DNA of 5,278 bases from Clostridia bacterium (GTDB taxonomy: Bacteria; Bacillota_A; Clostridia; Christensenellales; CAG-138), in NCBI GenBank assembly GCA_017553815.1, contig JAFZJT010000245.1:1-5278 (forward strand), written 5' to 3'. A program made the translations under genes and the position numbers. Below, in pieces: positions 1 to 5,193 of this stretch (within the stretch, counting starts at the first letter, position 1; every line of letters begins with the position of its first letter). A model generated the notes under the pieces. That model ran no database searches. It saw only the letters and a program-made list of their open reading frames with translations, and was not told where the DNA came from.

Positions 1-53
1 CAAATGTCGATCATGGGCTGCGGCATACGCACATTGGATTTTGCATCACTCAT
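1..53 (-). CDS. Start of a phage gene, cut by the window edge
   Basis: Only the first 17 codons are visible, read from the ATG at 53-51, giving MSDAKSNVRMPQPMIDI. The start is well supported: an AGGAGGAG ribosome binding site lies about 8 bases upstream, inside the end of the holin gene, and the ATG overlaps the holin stop by 8 bases. It therefore continues the lysis operon. The product cannot be recognised from so few residues. It shows that the operon does not end with the holin, as many lysis cassettes do. Confidence 0.6.
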   Translation of the reverse strand, partial: MSDAKSNVRMPQPMIDI

Positions 54-282
54 GTCGATGCTCCTCCTTATACTCGGCCTCTACCTCCGGCAGAGTCGTA
101 GCGATGCTCGTCAGGATCGAGAGCACCGCAGCCAATGCCGCTGACGAAAACACCACAGGCCAGTTGACCTCGGTGATCATCGCTGCAGCGCCGATCACGC
201 CGAGCGCGGACTGCGCGAATGTGCGCAGCGCGCGGATGGCGGCGGCTTTCGCCCATACTTTAATCTTCGATGCACTATTCAT
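46..282 (-). CDS. Phage holin, r1t type
   Basis: This 78-residue protein fits the Lactococcus phage r1t holin family in length and pattern. It has a basic amphipathic N-terminus (KIKVWAKAAAIRALRTFAQS), a first membrane segment at about residues 21-37, a short turn containing EVNW, a second membrane segment at about 42-62 (VVFSSAALAAVLSILTSI), and a charged C-terminal tail ending EEHRHE. Holins gather in the cytoplasmic membrane and at a set time open holes that release endolysin to the wall. The ATG lies one base after the stop of the upstream coiled-coil gene, with a GAAGG site about 6 bases before it, so it is probably translated by coupling. The family call rests on pattern recognition, not on a search; the two-helix holin character is clear. 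Confidence 0.85.
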   Translation of the reverse strand: MNSASKIKVWAKAAAIRALRTFAQSALGVIGAAAMITEVNWPVVFSSAALAAVLSILTSIATTLPEVEAEYKEEHRHE

Positions 283-283
283 G

Positions 284-583
284 CTAAGCCTTCTTTCCTT
301 CGATATTTTTCAGACGATGATGCATCTGCTCAAGACGCTCCTCTGCTTTGGCGAGCCGCTCGGTGAGTTCGCCCAGGGCTCGCGCGGTCTCGCGATGCTC
401 GCGCTTGAGATCGTCCACGCCTGCGCGGATATACCCGAGCTCCGCGACTATCGTGCCGGAGAGCTTTCCGCTGTCCGTATCATCACGCTTGCGGTTGCGG
501 TGGAACGCCGCGTAACCAAACCAGATCGCGCAAACGGTAGATGCTGCCGAGAGCGCAGCGAGAATGATTTCTATATCGCTCAT
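284..583 (-). CDS. Single-span membrane protein with coiled coil, XhlA-like lysis accessory
   Basis: This 99-residue protein has one N-terminal membrane segment (about residues 5-27), a basic stop-transfer stretch (HRNRKRDD), and a long charged helix from about residue 50 to 95 with heptad-like spacing (ELTERLAKAEERLEQMHHRL), which predicts a coiled coil. This layout and its place between endolysin and holin resemble the XhlA (haemolysin-like) proteins of Bacillus PBSX-type lysis cassettes, where XhlA works with the holin XhlB. In XhlA itself the membrane segment is usually C-terminal, so this is an analogue by context, not a firm family match. Its ATG overlaps the endolysin stop as ATGA (580-583), a classic coupled junction, with GAGGTG upstream. 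An alternative is a general phage membrane protein not directly involved in lysis. Confidence 0.75.
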   Translation of the reverse strand: MSDIEIILAALSAASTVCAIWFGYAAFHRNRKRDDTDSGKLSGTIVAELGYIRAGVDDLKREHRETARALGELTERLAKAEERLEQMHHRLKNIEGKKA

Positions 584-1530
584 GTCCTCTTCACCTCATT
601 CTTGCCGCTCACCGGCAGATCGTCCACTCGGAACGCGCAGACAGCGATGCCTGCGCTCTCAAGATCGATCCTGCCGACAACGGGCGGCAGCACAGGAACC
701 TCTACGGGTTCAGGCGCGGGCGCGGGTTCGGTGATAACCGCGTGAGCGTTCGCGAAAGCACGGACGGCCTGCATCGTGCGCTGTCCGCACTTGCCGTCCT
801 CAGTCAGACGTTTGCCATCGGCATCCGTATAGTTCAGGCCGTTGAGCGCCTGCTGCAGGCTCAGGATCGCATCGCCCTGGATAGTCGGATTGGTAACAGA
901 AAGCACGATCGGCTCCGCTCGCGGATAAAGCTCGGCCTGTTCGGAATAGTCGAATTTGAGATTCATCAACGCGCGATACTTCCACGGACGATCGCTGAAC
1001 TTCGTTACGATAACGCCATACGCGATGCCGCGCGCCTCCACAACGAGCGGCTCGCCATTCGGAAGGAAGCCGCAGACCCAACCGATATGACTCATCCTGC
1101 CAGTTTCGCTTTTCTTCATGTAAAGTGCTTCGCCGACCACATATGGGCGATCGATGTCCGAGATTGCGCCCCTGGTGGATGCGTCGCATGCATACTTATA
1201 GTTCATATCAGCGTTCCAGTCGAACTTCTCGCCGCACTCGTAGGTTATGTACGCATCGAGAAGGCCCTGGCAGTCGGTCGCGTAGCCTTTTCGGCTCCAG
1301 TTTTGGGTGTAAGAGTCGAATTGCTCCCTCGTCAACGACTTATAGTAGTGCTCGTTGAAATACCGATCGAGCGTTGCCTGATTCGTAACAACACGAACGC
1401 TGCCGAACAGGTACTCCCAGGGTTCAGTTCCGCATTCGGCCACGGGAAGGAGCAGCCTTGCGCTCTTAGGTATGCTGCCGCGCTTTGCCTTAGTCAGCGC
1501 CCAGCGGATGAAGTCGAGAATTTTATACAT
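580..1530 (-). CDS. Endolysin: NlpC/P60-type peptidase with peptidoglycan-binding domain
   Basis: This 316-residue protein should cut cell-wall peptides at host lysis. The start is set at the ATG 1530-1528 (MYKILDF) because AAGGAGGAG lies about 7 bases upstream; an upstream in-frame ATG would add 14 residues and has no such site. The catalytic domain covers about residues 35-200. The cysteine is C87 in TDCQGLLDAY, the histidine probably H148 in SHIGWVCG, and a third polar residue may be E165 in VVEARG. Residues 214-265 match the PG_binding_1 pattern (LQQALNGLNY, then DGKCGQRT and AVRAF). A proline-rich linker (268-285) leads to a 30-residue tail of unknown role. No signal peptide is seen, so export through the holin fits. 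The gene overlaps the CD1375-like gene by 8 bases and the next gene by 4. The cut site cannot be told from sequence. Confidence 0.9.
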   Translation of the reverse strand: MYKILDFIRWALTKAKRGSIPKSARLLLPVAECGTEPWEYLFGSVRVVTNQATLDRYFNEHYYKSLTREQFDSYTQNWSRKGYATDCQGLLDAYITYECGEKFDWNADMNYKYACDASTRGAISDIDRPYVVGEALYMKKSETGRMSHIGWVCGFLPNGEPLVVEARGIAYGVIVTKFSDRPWKYRALMNLKFDYSEQAELYPRAEPIVLSVTNPTIQGDAILSLQQALNGLNYTDADGKRLTEDGKCGQRTMQAVRAFANAHAVITEPAPAPEPVEVPVLPPVVGRIDLESAGIAVCAFRVDDLPVSGKNEVKRT

Positions 1531-1642
1531 CGTTTTGCTCCTCCTTTTTGAGAATAGTGATGACTGCATCACGCAGCCTTTCGGGAACGTCTTCGATGGT
1601 CTTGAGACCTCGTCTTATTAAATCTGCATAGATCTTAGCCAT
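1523..1642 (-). CDS. CD1375-family small phage protein
   Basis: This 39-residue gene begins at the ATG 1642-1640 and ends at the TAA 1525-1523. The protein starts MAKIYADLIRRGLKTIEDVP and continues with ERLRDAVITILKKEE. This matches the CD1375 pattern I know from clostridial prophages (a short tyrosine-containing start, a basic turn, then GxKTIxDVP and a helix), which usually sit between tail-fibre-region genes and the lysis genes, exactly as here. A GGGAGG site about 8 bases upstream supports the start. The stop overlaps the endolysin start in ATGTATAA, so its ribosomes probably feed endolysin translation. Its function is unknown. It is related in position, and loosely in sequence, to XkdX proteins. 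Confidence 0.85.
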   Translation of the reverse strand: MAKIYADLIRRGLKTIEDVPERLRDAVITILKKEEQNDV

Positions 1643-1644
1643 AC

Positions 1645-2025
1645 TTATACGCCTCCCAGCGTTTCAAAAAGCTCGCAAAGCGCAAGCTCGGTATCGATCA
1701 GAGCTCCGGTAAGCTCCTTGTTCTGCGCCTCAAGCAGAGCGATCTTCTCATCTGCGGTGAGCGGCGGCTTGTGAATGGTTCGGAAATCCCATGCGGCTGC
1801 GTACTCGAAGAACCTGTCGAAGTTCGCCGCGACCTCCGCCTCGTCCACGGTCGTGCGGATATACGCCTCTTCGGCTATCCATACGGGATAGGCATTGCCT
1901 TCGTCGTCCCTCTCGGTCGCCTCTTGGATGTTTCGACGCAGCCAAATATCAGCCTCAGGCACACCGGGGAGCTTTACATACTCAAGCGCAAGCGGAAGCT
2001 CGTTGAAAACAACCGTATTAAGCAT
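1645..2025 (-). CDS. Phage tail-region protein of unknown function
   Basis: The start is placed at the ATG 2025-2023 because GGAGGT lies 8 bases upstream, giving 126 residues; an upstream in-frame start would add only eight residues (MTTRRCCR) and lacks a site. Visible features are the motif IWLRRNIQEAT (about residues 28-38), VWIAEEAYIRTTVDEAEV (about 48-65), an aromatic stretch NFDRFFEYAAAWD, and a C-terminal charged helix (DEKIALLEAQNKELTGALI). Proteins with this layout (WLR.NI, then W.A.E.Y..T, then a coiled-coil end) are common between tail-fibre and lysis genes in Firmicute phages; none has a function I can name. A tail-fibre-associated or assembly role is inferred from position only. 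The stop lies two bases before the CD1375-like start, and the start overlaps the previous stop by 8 bases (ATGCTTAA). Confidence 0.75.
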   Translation of the reverse strand: MLNTVVFNELPLALEYVKLPGVPEADIWLRRNIQEATERDDEGNAYPVWIAEEAYIRTTVDEAEVAANFDRFFEYAAAWDFRTIHKPPLTADEKIALLEAQNKELTGALIDTELALCELFETLGGV

Positions 2026-2389
2026 TCGGCAGCACCTCCGAGTAGTCAAACAGCTCGGTCAGCAGCCCGCGGTGCGTCCAAGGTCTCTGCCCGATCCTGG
2101 ACAACGTAACTCCTCGGAAGAAGTTCCATGCTTCGACGATGTACGGATCGCGACCAGGTTTGCCGCAGACGAAGCCTATCATCGTCTTCTCTTTGCTCCC
2201 GTGCGGTTGGCAGAATACAGCCTCGCCGATGACATACGGCCTATTCGTCTCATCGATCGCGGCGGCCTGGGTGCAGAGTTCAAACGCTTTCTGCGCGTTT
2301 CGTACAGGAAATGTGCGCGAATCGAGCATGTAAGCGCGAAGCAGTCCGATGCTGTTGACTGCTCGATCGAACGGTCGCATATGCGCCAC
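2018..2389 (-). CDS. Truncated, catalytically degenerate endolysin-like protein
   Basis: This reading frame is a relative of the endolysin encoded two genes downstream. About 30 of 75 residues match by eye over the stretch from AAIDETNRPYVIGEA to LFDYSE (endolysin: GAISDIDRPYVVGEA to KFDYSE), and AVNSIGLLRAY lines up with ATDCQGLLDAY. The catalytic cysteine is replaced by serine (S13) and the histidine by methionine (M70), so peptidase activity is unlikely; E86 in IVEAW is kept. The listed start is a GTG; an ATG lies three codons later. Neither has a ribosome binding site. The frame stays open to 2458 (23 more codons including LRELPLDAYQ) but offers no start there, so the gene probably lost its 5' end, about 50 residues relative to the endolysin. 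It is either a decayed gene copy or the rest of a non-catalytic wall-binding protein. Its stop overlaps the next gene's start. Confidence 0.55.
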   Translation of the reverse strand: MAHMRPFDRAVNSIGLLRAYMLDSRTFPVRNAQKAFELCTQAAAIDETNRPYVIGEAVFCQPHGSKEKTMIGFVCGKPGRDPYIVEAWNFFRGVTLSRIGQRPWTHRGLLTELFDYSEVLPNA

Positions 2390-2461
2390 AGCGCTTTGAT
2401 ATGCATCCAGCGGAAGCTCCCTAAGAATAAATGTGTTTACCTCATCGAGCCGTCGTCCTCA

Positions 2462-2600
2462 CGCATGTCCTATCTCAGACCTCCGCATGCTTATGCCGAG
2501 CCGCCCAATGCTGTGAAGCGTTCAAGGCGGAAGTATCATTATGCTGTTACTCGATTTGGCTATTCAGTTTTCAAGGAGCGGGAGAGGGTGCTGTGAAAAA
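2462..2600. other. Non-coding block with nested hairpins, possible mobile-element or structured-RNA remnant
   Basis: No supported gene lies here. The block can fold into at least two adjacent hairpins: GCATG at 2463-2467 with CATGC at 2486-2490, and CCGCC at 2501-2505 with GGCGG at 2526-2530, the latter enclosing a second stem (AATGC 2507-2511 with GCGTT 2518-2522). On the minus strand it contains CCTTGAAAACTGAATAG (about 2561-2577), a motif close to one found in Firmicute 16S-23S rRNA spacers. The phage coding homology stops at its left edge. I suspect a dispersed intergenic element or a piece of an insertion-sequence end, but no transposase is visible and the strand is unknown. Confidence 0.35.
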
Positions 2601-2654
2601 GTCCCCTCATGGGTAATAGGCCAAAAAAACGAGCCGTTTTTCACAAAACAGCCC
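2586..2654. repeat. MITE-like imperfect inverted repeat
   Basis: TGTGAAAAA at 2592-2600 is repeated inverted as TTTTTCACA at 2637-2645 (9 perfect bases). With gaps the match extends outward: GGGTGCTG on the left resembles the complement of ACAGCCC on the right. Ends of this GGG-CTGT-GAAAAA kind occur on some insertion sequences and on the small non-coding elements derived from them. Inside are two A/T-stem hairpins (AAAACG/CGTTTT type) that could also act as weak terminators for leftward transcription. I cannot tell a small mobile element from a terminator. Confidence 0.35.
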
Positions 2655-2889
2655 GTTTTGAAAAAATATACTTTTTTAGCAAATAATGATTACTAATGCA
2701 AAGTAAATAACGAAAAATGCGGTATTAAAAAGTGTAAGTCCATACTGTCCATAAGATGCTCTGTGCATCCATACTGTGATAGTCCGTTGACTGATTATTC
2801 TTGCAGTCACGGGAGCAGTATTCTTTATTAGAAAAATATCAAAACCAAGCGAAAAACCACGCAAAATACGAAAACAAGCATCTTTCATC
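2655..2889. other. AT-rich spacer without a supported gene
   Basis: This stretch separates the leftward phage operon from the rightward ATPase gene and is clearly more AT-rich than either. It contains a 10-base direct repeat, TCCATACTGT, at 2739-2748 and 2768-2777, and a weak 6-base inverted repeat (TGACTG 2788-2793, CAGTCA 2804-2809). A minus-strand frame of 70 codons (2888-2676) with a hydrophobic C-terminus spans it but lacks a ribosome binding site. Confidence 0.5.
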
Positions 2890-2918
2890 TTGACACGATA
2901 AGTTGCAAAGAGTAAAAT
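2890..2918 (+). promoter_or_regulatory. Sigma-A-type promoter of the ATPase gene
   Basis: TTGACA at 2890-2895 is a perfect -35 box. After exactly 17 bases comes TAAAAT at 2913-2918, one mismatch from the -10 consensus. Transcription would start near 2925, giving a leader of about 23 bases before the ATG at 2948, with the GGAGGT ribosome binding site at 2935-2940. The short leader leaves no room for a riboswitch. No clear operator palindrome overlaps the boxes, so the gene may be expressed constitutively. Confidence 0.8.
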
Positions 2919-2947
2919 GATGTTGAAAAACCTTGGAGGTGAGAAGT

Positions 2948-4696
2948 ATGACCAACTGGGAAGAGCGCAAGATAAGAGAAAGAATAGCGGAGCTTCCGTC
3001 CGGCGGTATCACATACAAAACAACGAGAGGGAATACCTATCCTTATTATCAGTGGACCGAAAACGGAAAGCAGCATGGAAGAATAGTTGGAGAGGAAGAA
3101 CTCAAGGCACTGAGTGAAGCCATAGAGGAACGAAAGCGTCTTCAAGCGCTTTTGAAGGAAGCTGGACTTCCAAAGGATAAGGCCATGAGGGATTTCATTA
3201 CAGTTCGCAAAGGTGATGCTCTTAACAGGTTCATCGAGCCCGTAGCGCTCGTTGAGAAGCGTGATATTTTTCCTATGCTGCGCGATTACGTTTTTGGAAA
3301 CATATCAGATCGCGTTTTCATTCTTTATGGACTTCGCCGCACGGGAAAGACCACGATGATCAGGCAGGTCATTTCTGAAATGAGCGAGGAAATGTTCGCA
3401 AAAACTGCCTTCATACAGATCAATGCAAAAAACACTCTTGCTGAAGTTAACCAAGAATTAAAATCGCTCGAAGCCGATGGCATCCGCTATGTTTTCCTTG
3501 ATGAAGTTACTCTGATGGAGGATTTCATCGAGGGAGCGGCGCTGTTTTCGGATGTTTACGCATCAAGCGGGATGAAGATAGTCCTTTCCGGAACGGATTC
3601 GTTGGGATTTGTTTTCTCCGAAGACGAGCAGCTTTATGACCGCTGCATAATGCTCCATACAACGCTTATCCCTTACCGTGAGTTCGAGCGTGTGCTCGGA
3701 ATACATGGAGTCGATGAGTACATTCGATATGGCGGTACGATGAGTATGGGGGGCATTAACTACAATATCGAGCCTACGTTTGCCAGCAAGGAATCCACCG
3801 ACGAATATGTTGACAGCGCTATTGCAAGGAACATTCAGCACTCTCTCAAGTATTACCGCTACGGCGGACACTTCGGCAGCCTTGTTGAACTTTACGAGCG
3901 CGGTGAACTAACAGGAGCAATAAACAGGATAATTGAGGACATTAACCACCGTTTCACGATAGAGGTGCTGACAAGGCGGTTCAGATCGCATGATCTTCGT
4001 GTATCCGCAAACAATCTGCGCAGCACGACCGACATCCTCGACCGCATTGATACCGAGGTTGTTACGGAGCGCCTGCGCGAAATGCTTGAAATACTGAACC
4101 GCGAAGAGCAGAAGGTCAACATAACGGATGCGCATCGCTTGCAGATAAAGGAATATCTTGATCTCCTCGATCTAACGGTCGATGTAGATGTGATACATTT
4201 GCCTGATCTCGATAAGAAGGAGAAGCATACTATTATAACTCAGCCGGGCATGAGATACACACAGGCAACAGCGCTAATCGAACAGCTTATGCTCGACTAC
4301 GTGTTCAGAACCTTGTCGCTTGCGGAACGCAATATGGTAGCAGCGCGAATACTCAGTGAAGTGAAGGGAAGGATGCTTGAGGATATAGTTCTTCTTGAAA
4401 CAAAGATGGCGTATCCCAATTGCCAAGTGTTCAAGCTCCAATTTGCAGTGGGCGAGTTCGATATGGTCGTGTTTGATCCGAAAACCGCATCCTGCGAGAT
4501 CTATGAAGTTAAGCATAGCGACAAGAAGGATGCGAACCAGTATCGCCATTTGATCGATGAGGATAAATGTAAGCAGACCGAGTTCAGCTTCGGATGCATC
4601 AAAGGAAAATACGTTCTCTATCGCGGCGAAAACGATTCGGCCAATGGAGTTGCCTATAAAAACGTGGAGGAATACCTCAGAGATCTGCGGAAGTGA
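2948..4696 (+). CDS. AAA-type ATPase with C-terminal PD-(D/E)XK nuclease-like domain
   Basis: The start is the ATG at 2948 (MTNWEERK), 7 bases after GGAGGT; an upstream in-frame TTG at 2933 overlaps that site and is rejected. The 582-residue protein has an N-terminal module (residues 15-70) with SGGITYKTTRGNTYPYYQW and a charged helix EEELKALSEAIEERKRL. The ATPase domain follows: Walker A GLRRTGKT (128-135), Walker B YVFLDEV (181-187) and sensor-like IVLSGTDS (211-218), then IPYREFERVLG, typical of AAA_14/DUF4143-type proteins. The middle (about 285-460) is helical without known motifs. The C-terminus resembles a PD-(D/E)XK fold: E478, D505 in GEFDMVVFD, EIYEVK with E520 and K522, then Q531. 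Such proteins are frequent in gut Clostridia, but their role is unproven. It stands alone with its own promoter beside an attachment site, suggesting accessory cargo. Both active sites look intact; no signal peptide is seen, so it should be cytoplasmic. Confidence 0.88.
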   Translation: MTNWEERKIRERIAELPSGGITYKTTRGNTYPYYQWTENGKQHGRIVGEEELKALSEAIEERKRLQALLKEAGLPKDKAMRDFITVRKGDALNRFIEPVALVEKRDIFPMLRDYVFGNISDRVFILYGLRRTGKTTMIRQVISEMSEEMFAKTAFIQINAKNTLAEVNQELKSLEADGIRYVFLDEVTLMEDFIEGAALFSDVYASSGMKIVLSGTDSLGFVFSEDEQLYDRCIMLHTTLIPYREFERVLGIHGVDEYIRYGGTMSMGGINYNIEPTFASKESTDEYVDSAIARNIQHSLKYYRYGGHFGSLVELYERGELTGAINRIIEDINHRFTIEVLTRRFRSHDLRVSANNLRSTTDILDRIDTEVVTERLREMLEILNREEQKVNITDAHRLQIKEYLDLLDLTVDVDVIHLPDLDKKEKHTIITQPGMRYTQATALIEQLMLDYVFRTLSLAERNMVAARILSEVKGRMLEDIVLLETKMAYPNCQVFKLQFAVGEFDMVVFDPKTASCEIYEVKHSDKKDANQYRHLIDEDKCKQTEFSFGCIKGKYVLYRGENDSANGVAYKNVEEYLRDLRK

Positions 4697-4756
4697 CAGC
4701 AAAACTCGTCGAATCACAAAAATGCTATTATCAATCGTAAGTTCATTGTGTCCGGA

Positions 4757-4786
4757 TTAGGCTTGATCTATTCATTGAGTTATAAT
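4757..4786 (+). promoter_or_regulatory. Weak candidate promoter
   Basis: TATAAT at 4781-4786 is a perfect -10 box. The best -35 at normal distance is TTAGGC (4757-4762, 18-base spacing), which matches the consensus poorly. A transcript from here would cross the repeats and the tRNA fragment and stop at the terminator near 5192, with no supported gene on the way. It may be a chance match in AT-rich DNA. Confidence 0.25.
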
Positions 4787-4790
4787 AAAA

Positions 4791-4978
4791 ATGTGTGAAA
4801 ATGTGTGAAATTCGAGCATTTTTGCACGCTGATTTTAGATGGTTTTCATGCAGAATTATAGCTGACTCTGAGGATGTCACACTCAAACACGGCGGAATGT
4901 ACGATTGAATCTCGCAAAATCTTACTGAAAAAAGTCAATGAAACATTAGGCTTTTTGCCTCGGTCGATGTGTGAAATT
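4791..4978 (+). repeat. Three direct copies of ATGTGTGAAA
   Basis: Two copies stand in tandem at 4791-4800 and 4801-4810, and a third lies at 4967-4976. The second and third share two more bases (ATGTGTGAAATT). Short direct repeats 90-280 bases from an attachment core are typical of arm-type binding sites for tyrosine integrases or excisionase sites; that role is inferred here from position. Confidence 0.6.
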
Positions 4979-5009
4979 AAAATTACTGTACGAAAAGGCA
5001 AAAAGCCTA
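4947..5009. repeat. 14-base perfect inverted repeat near the attachment site
   Basis: TAGGCTTTTTGCCT (4947-4960) is exactly inverted as AGGCAAAAAGCCTA (4996-5009), 35 bases apart. Each arm is itself a small palindrome (AGGC, five T or A, GCCT). Such symmetry suits a dimeric DNA-binding protein. As a hairpin it has a large loop and no T-tail, so it is unlikely to be an intrinsic terminator. The third direct-repeat copy (4967-4978) lies inside its loop. Confidence 0.6.
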
Positions 5010-5063
5010 TGGTTTGCAGAAAAAACCGAGACGAGTTGGACTGTTTTTACGCACTTGAGGGGC

Positions 5064-5108
5064 TTCGGGACCAAAAGGCCGCTGGTTCAAATCCAGTCGC
5101 CCCGACCA
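5064..5108 (+). other. tRNA-Pro(CGG) 3' half, probable attachment site (att)
   Basis: The sequence reads as the 3' half of a tRNA: anticodon loop TTCGGGA (5064-5070, anticodon CGG), anticodon 3' strand CCAAA, variable loop AGGCC, T stem GCTGG, T loop TTCAAAT, T stem CCAGT, acceptor strand CGCCCCG (5098-5104), discriminator A and encoded CCA (5106-5108). The matching 5' half, which should begin CGGGGCG, is absent; the bases before 5064 do not form a D arm. A 3' half with CCA and a terminator, next to phage genes, is the expected scar of integration into a tRNA gene, so the restored tRNA-Pro should lie at the other end of the element, left of this window. It is not itself a working tRNA. Confidence 0.75.
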
Positions 5109-5139
5109 TATTATCTATACGAAAAAGATATAGAGCGAA

Positions 5140-5192
5140 AAAGGGGCTGTTGCACAAGCAAGCAAAATGCATGCAACAGTCCCTTTCTTTTT
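5140..5192 (+). terminator. Intrinsic terminator after the tRNA fragment
   Basis: AAAGGGGCTGTTGCA (5140-5154) pairs with TGCAACAGTCCCTTT (5172-5186) over 15 pairs with one G-T wobble, closing a 17-base loop, and is followed by CTTTTT. The run of A bases on the left side means it could also work for leftward transcription. It was probably the native terminator of the tRNA-Pro gene, which supports reading this side as host DNA. Confidence 0.8.
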
Positions 5193-5193
5193 G

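Larger units (their letters stand above)
4697..5063. other. Non-coding region between ATPase gene and attachment site
   Basis: No gene is supported here. Short frames start at 4801 (35 codons) and 4967, both beginning ATG TGT GAA ATT because they lie on the direct repeat, and neither has a ribosome binding site. No obvious T-tailed terminator follows the ATPase stop at once. The region holds direct repeats, a long inverted repeat and a TATAAT box, listed separately. Its position just inside the tRNA fragment suggests recombination-site DNA of the element. Confidence 0.5.

Noticed and set aside
41..1551. Two long plus-strand open frames (41-745 and 742-1551) opposite the lysis genes
   Set aside because: They lie antisense to well-supported genes with ribosome binding sites and recognisable domains. 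Their sequences are arginine- and alanine-rich, match no family, and arise from the GC-rich codon use of the real strand.
1895..2596. Plus-strand frame of 233 codons ending ...FGYSVFKERERVL
   Set aside because: Its first two thirds are antisense to phage genes with good starts, and its end runs through the hairpin block. It has no ribosome binding site.
2676..2888. Minus-strand 70-codon frame with a hydrophobic C-terminus (FFVIYFALVIII), as in a small membrane toxin
   Set aside because: No ribosome binding site precedes the ATG, which lies just beside the -35 box of the ATPase promoter. The hydrophobic end is expected by chance in AT-rich DNA. No antitoxin or antisense RNA is visible.
4787..4823. 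AAAAATG/CATTTTT inverted repeat as terminator of the ATPase gene
   Set aside because: The 7-base stem has only one G-C pair and a 23-base loop, too weak for an intrinsic terminator.
4787..5009. CRISPR array from the repeated ATGTGTGAAA units
   Set aside because: The repeats are only 10-12 bases, two are in direct contact without a spacer, the spacing is irregular, and no cas gene is present.
5030..5108. A complete tRNA gene
   Set aside because: The 5' acceptor strand CGGGGCG and a D arm are missing. Only GCACTTG just before the anticodon region resembles tRNA, and the anticodon 5' strand does not pair with CCAAA.
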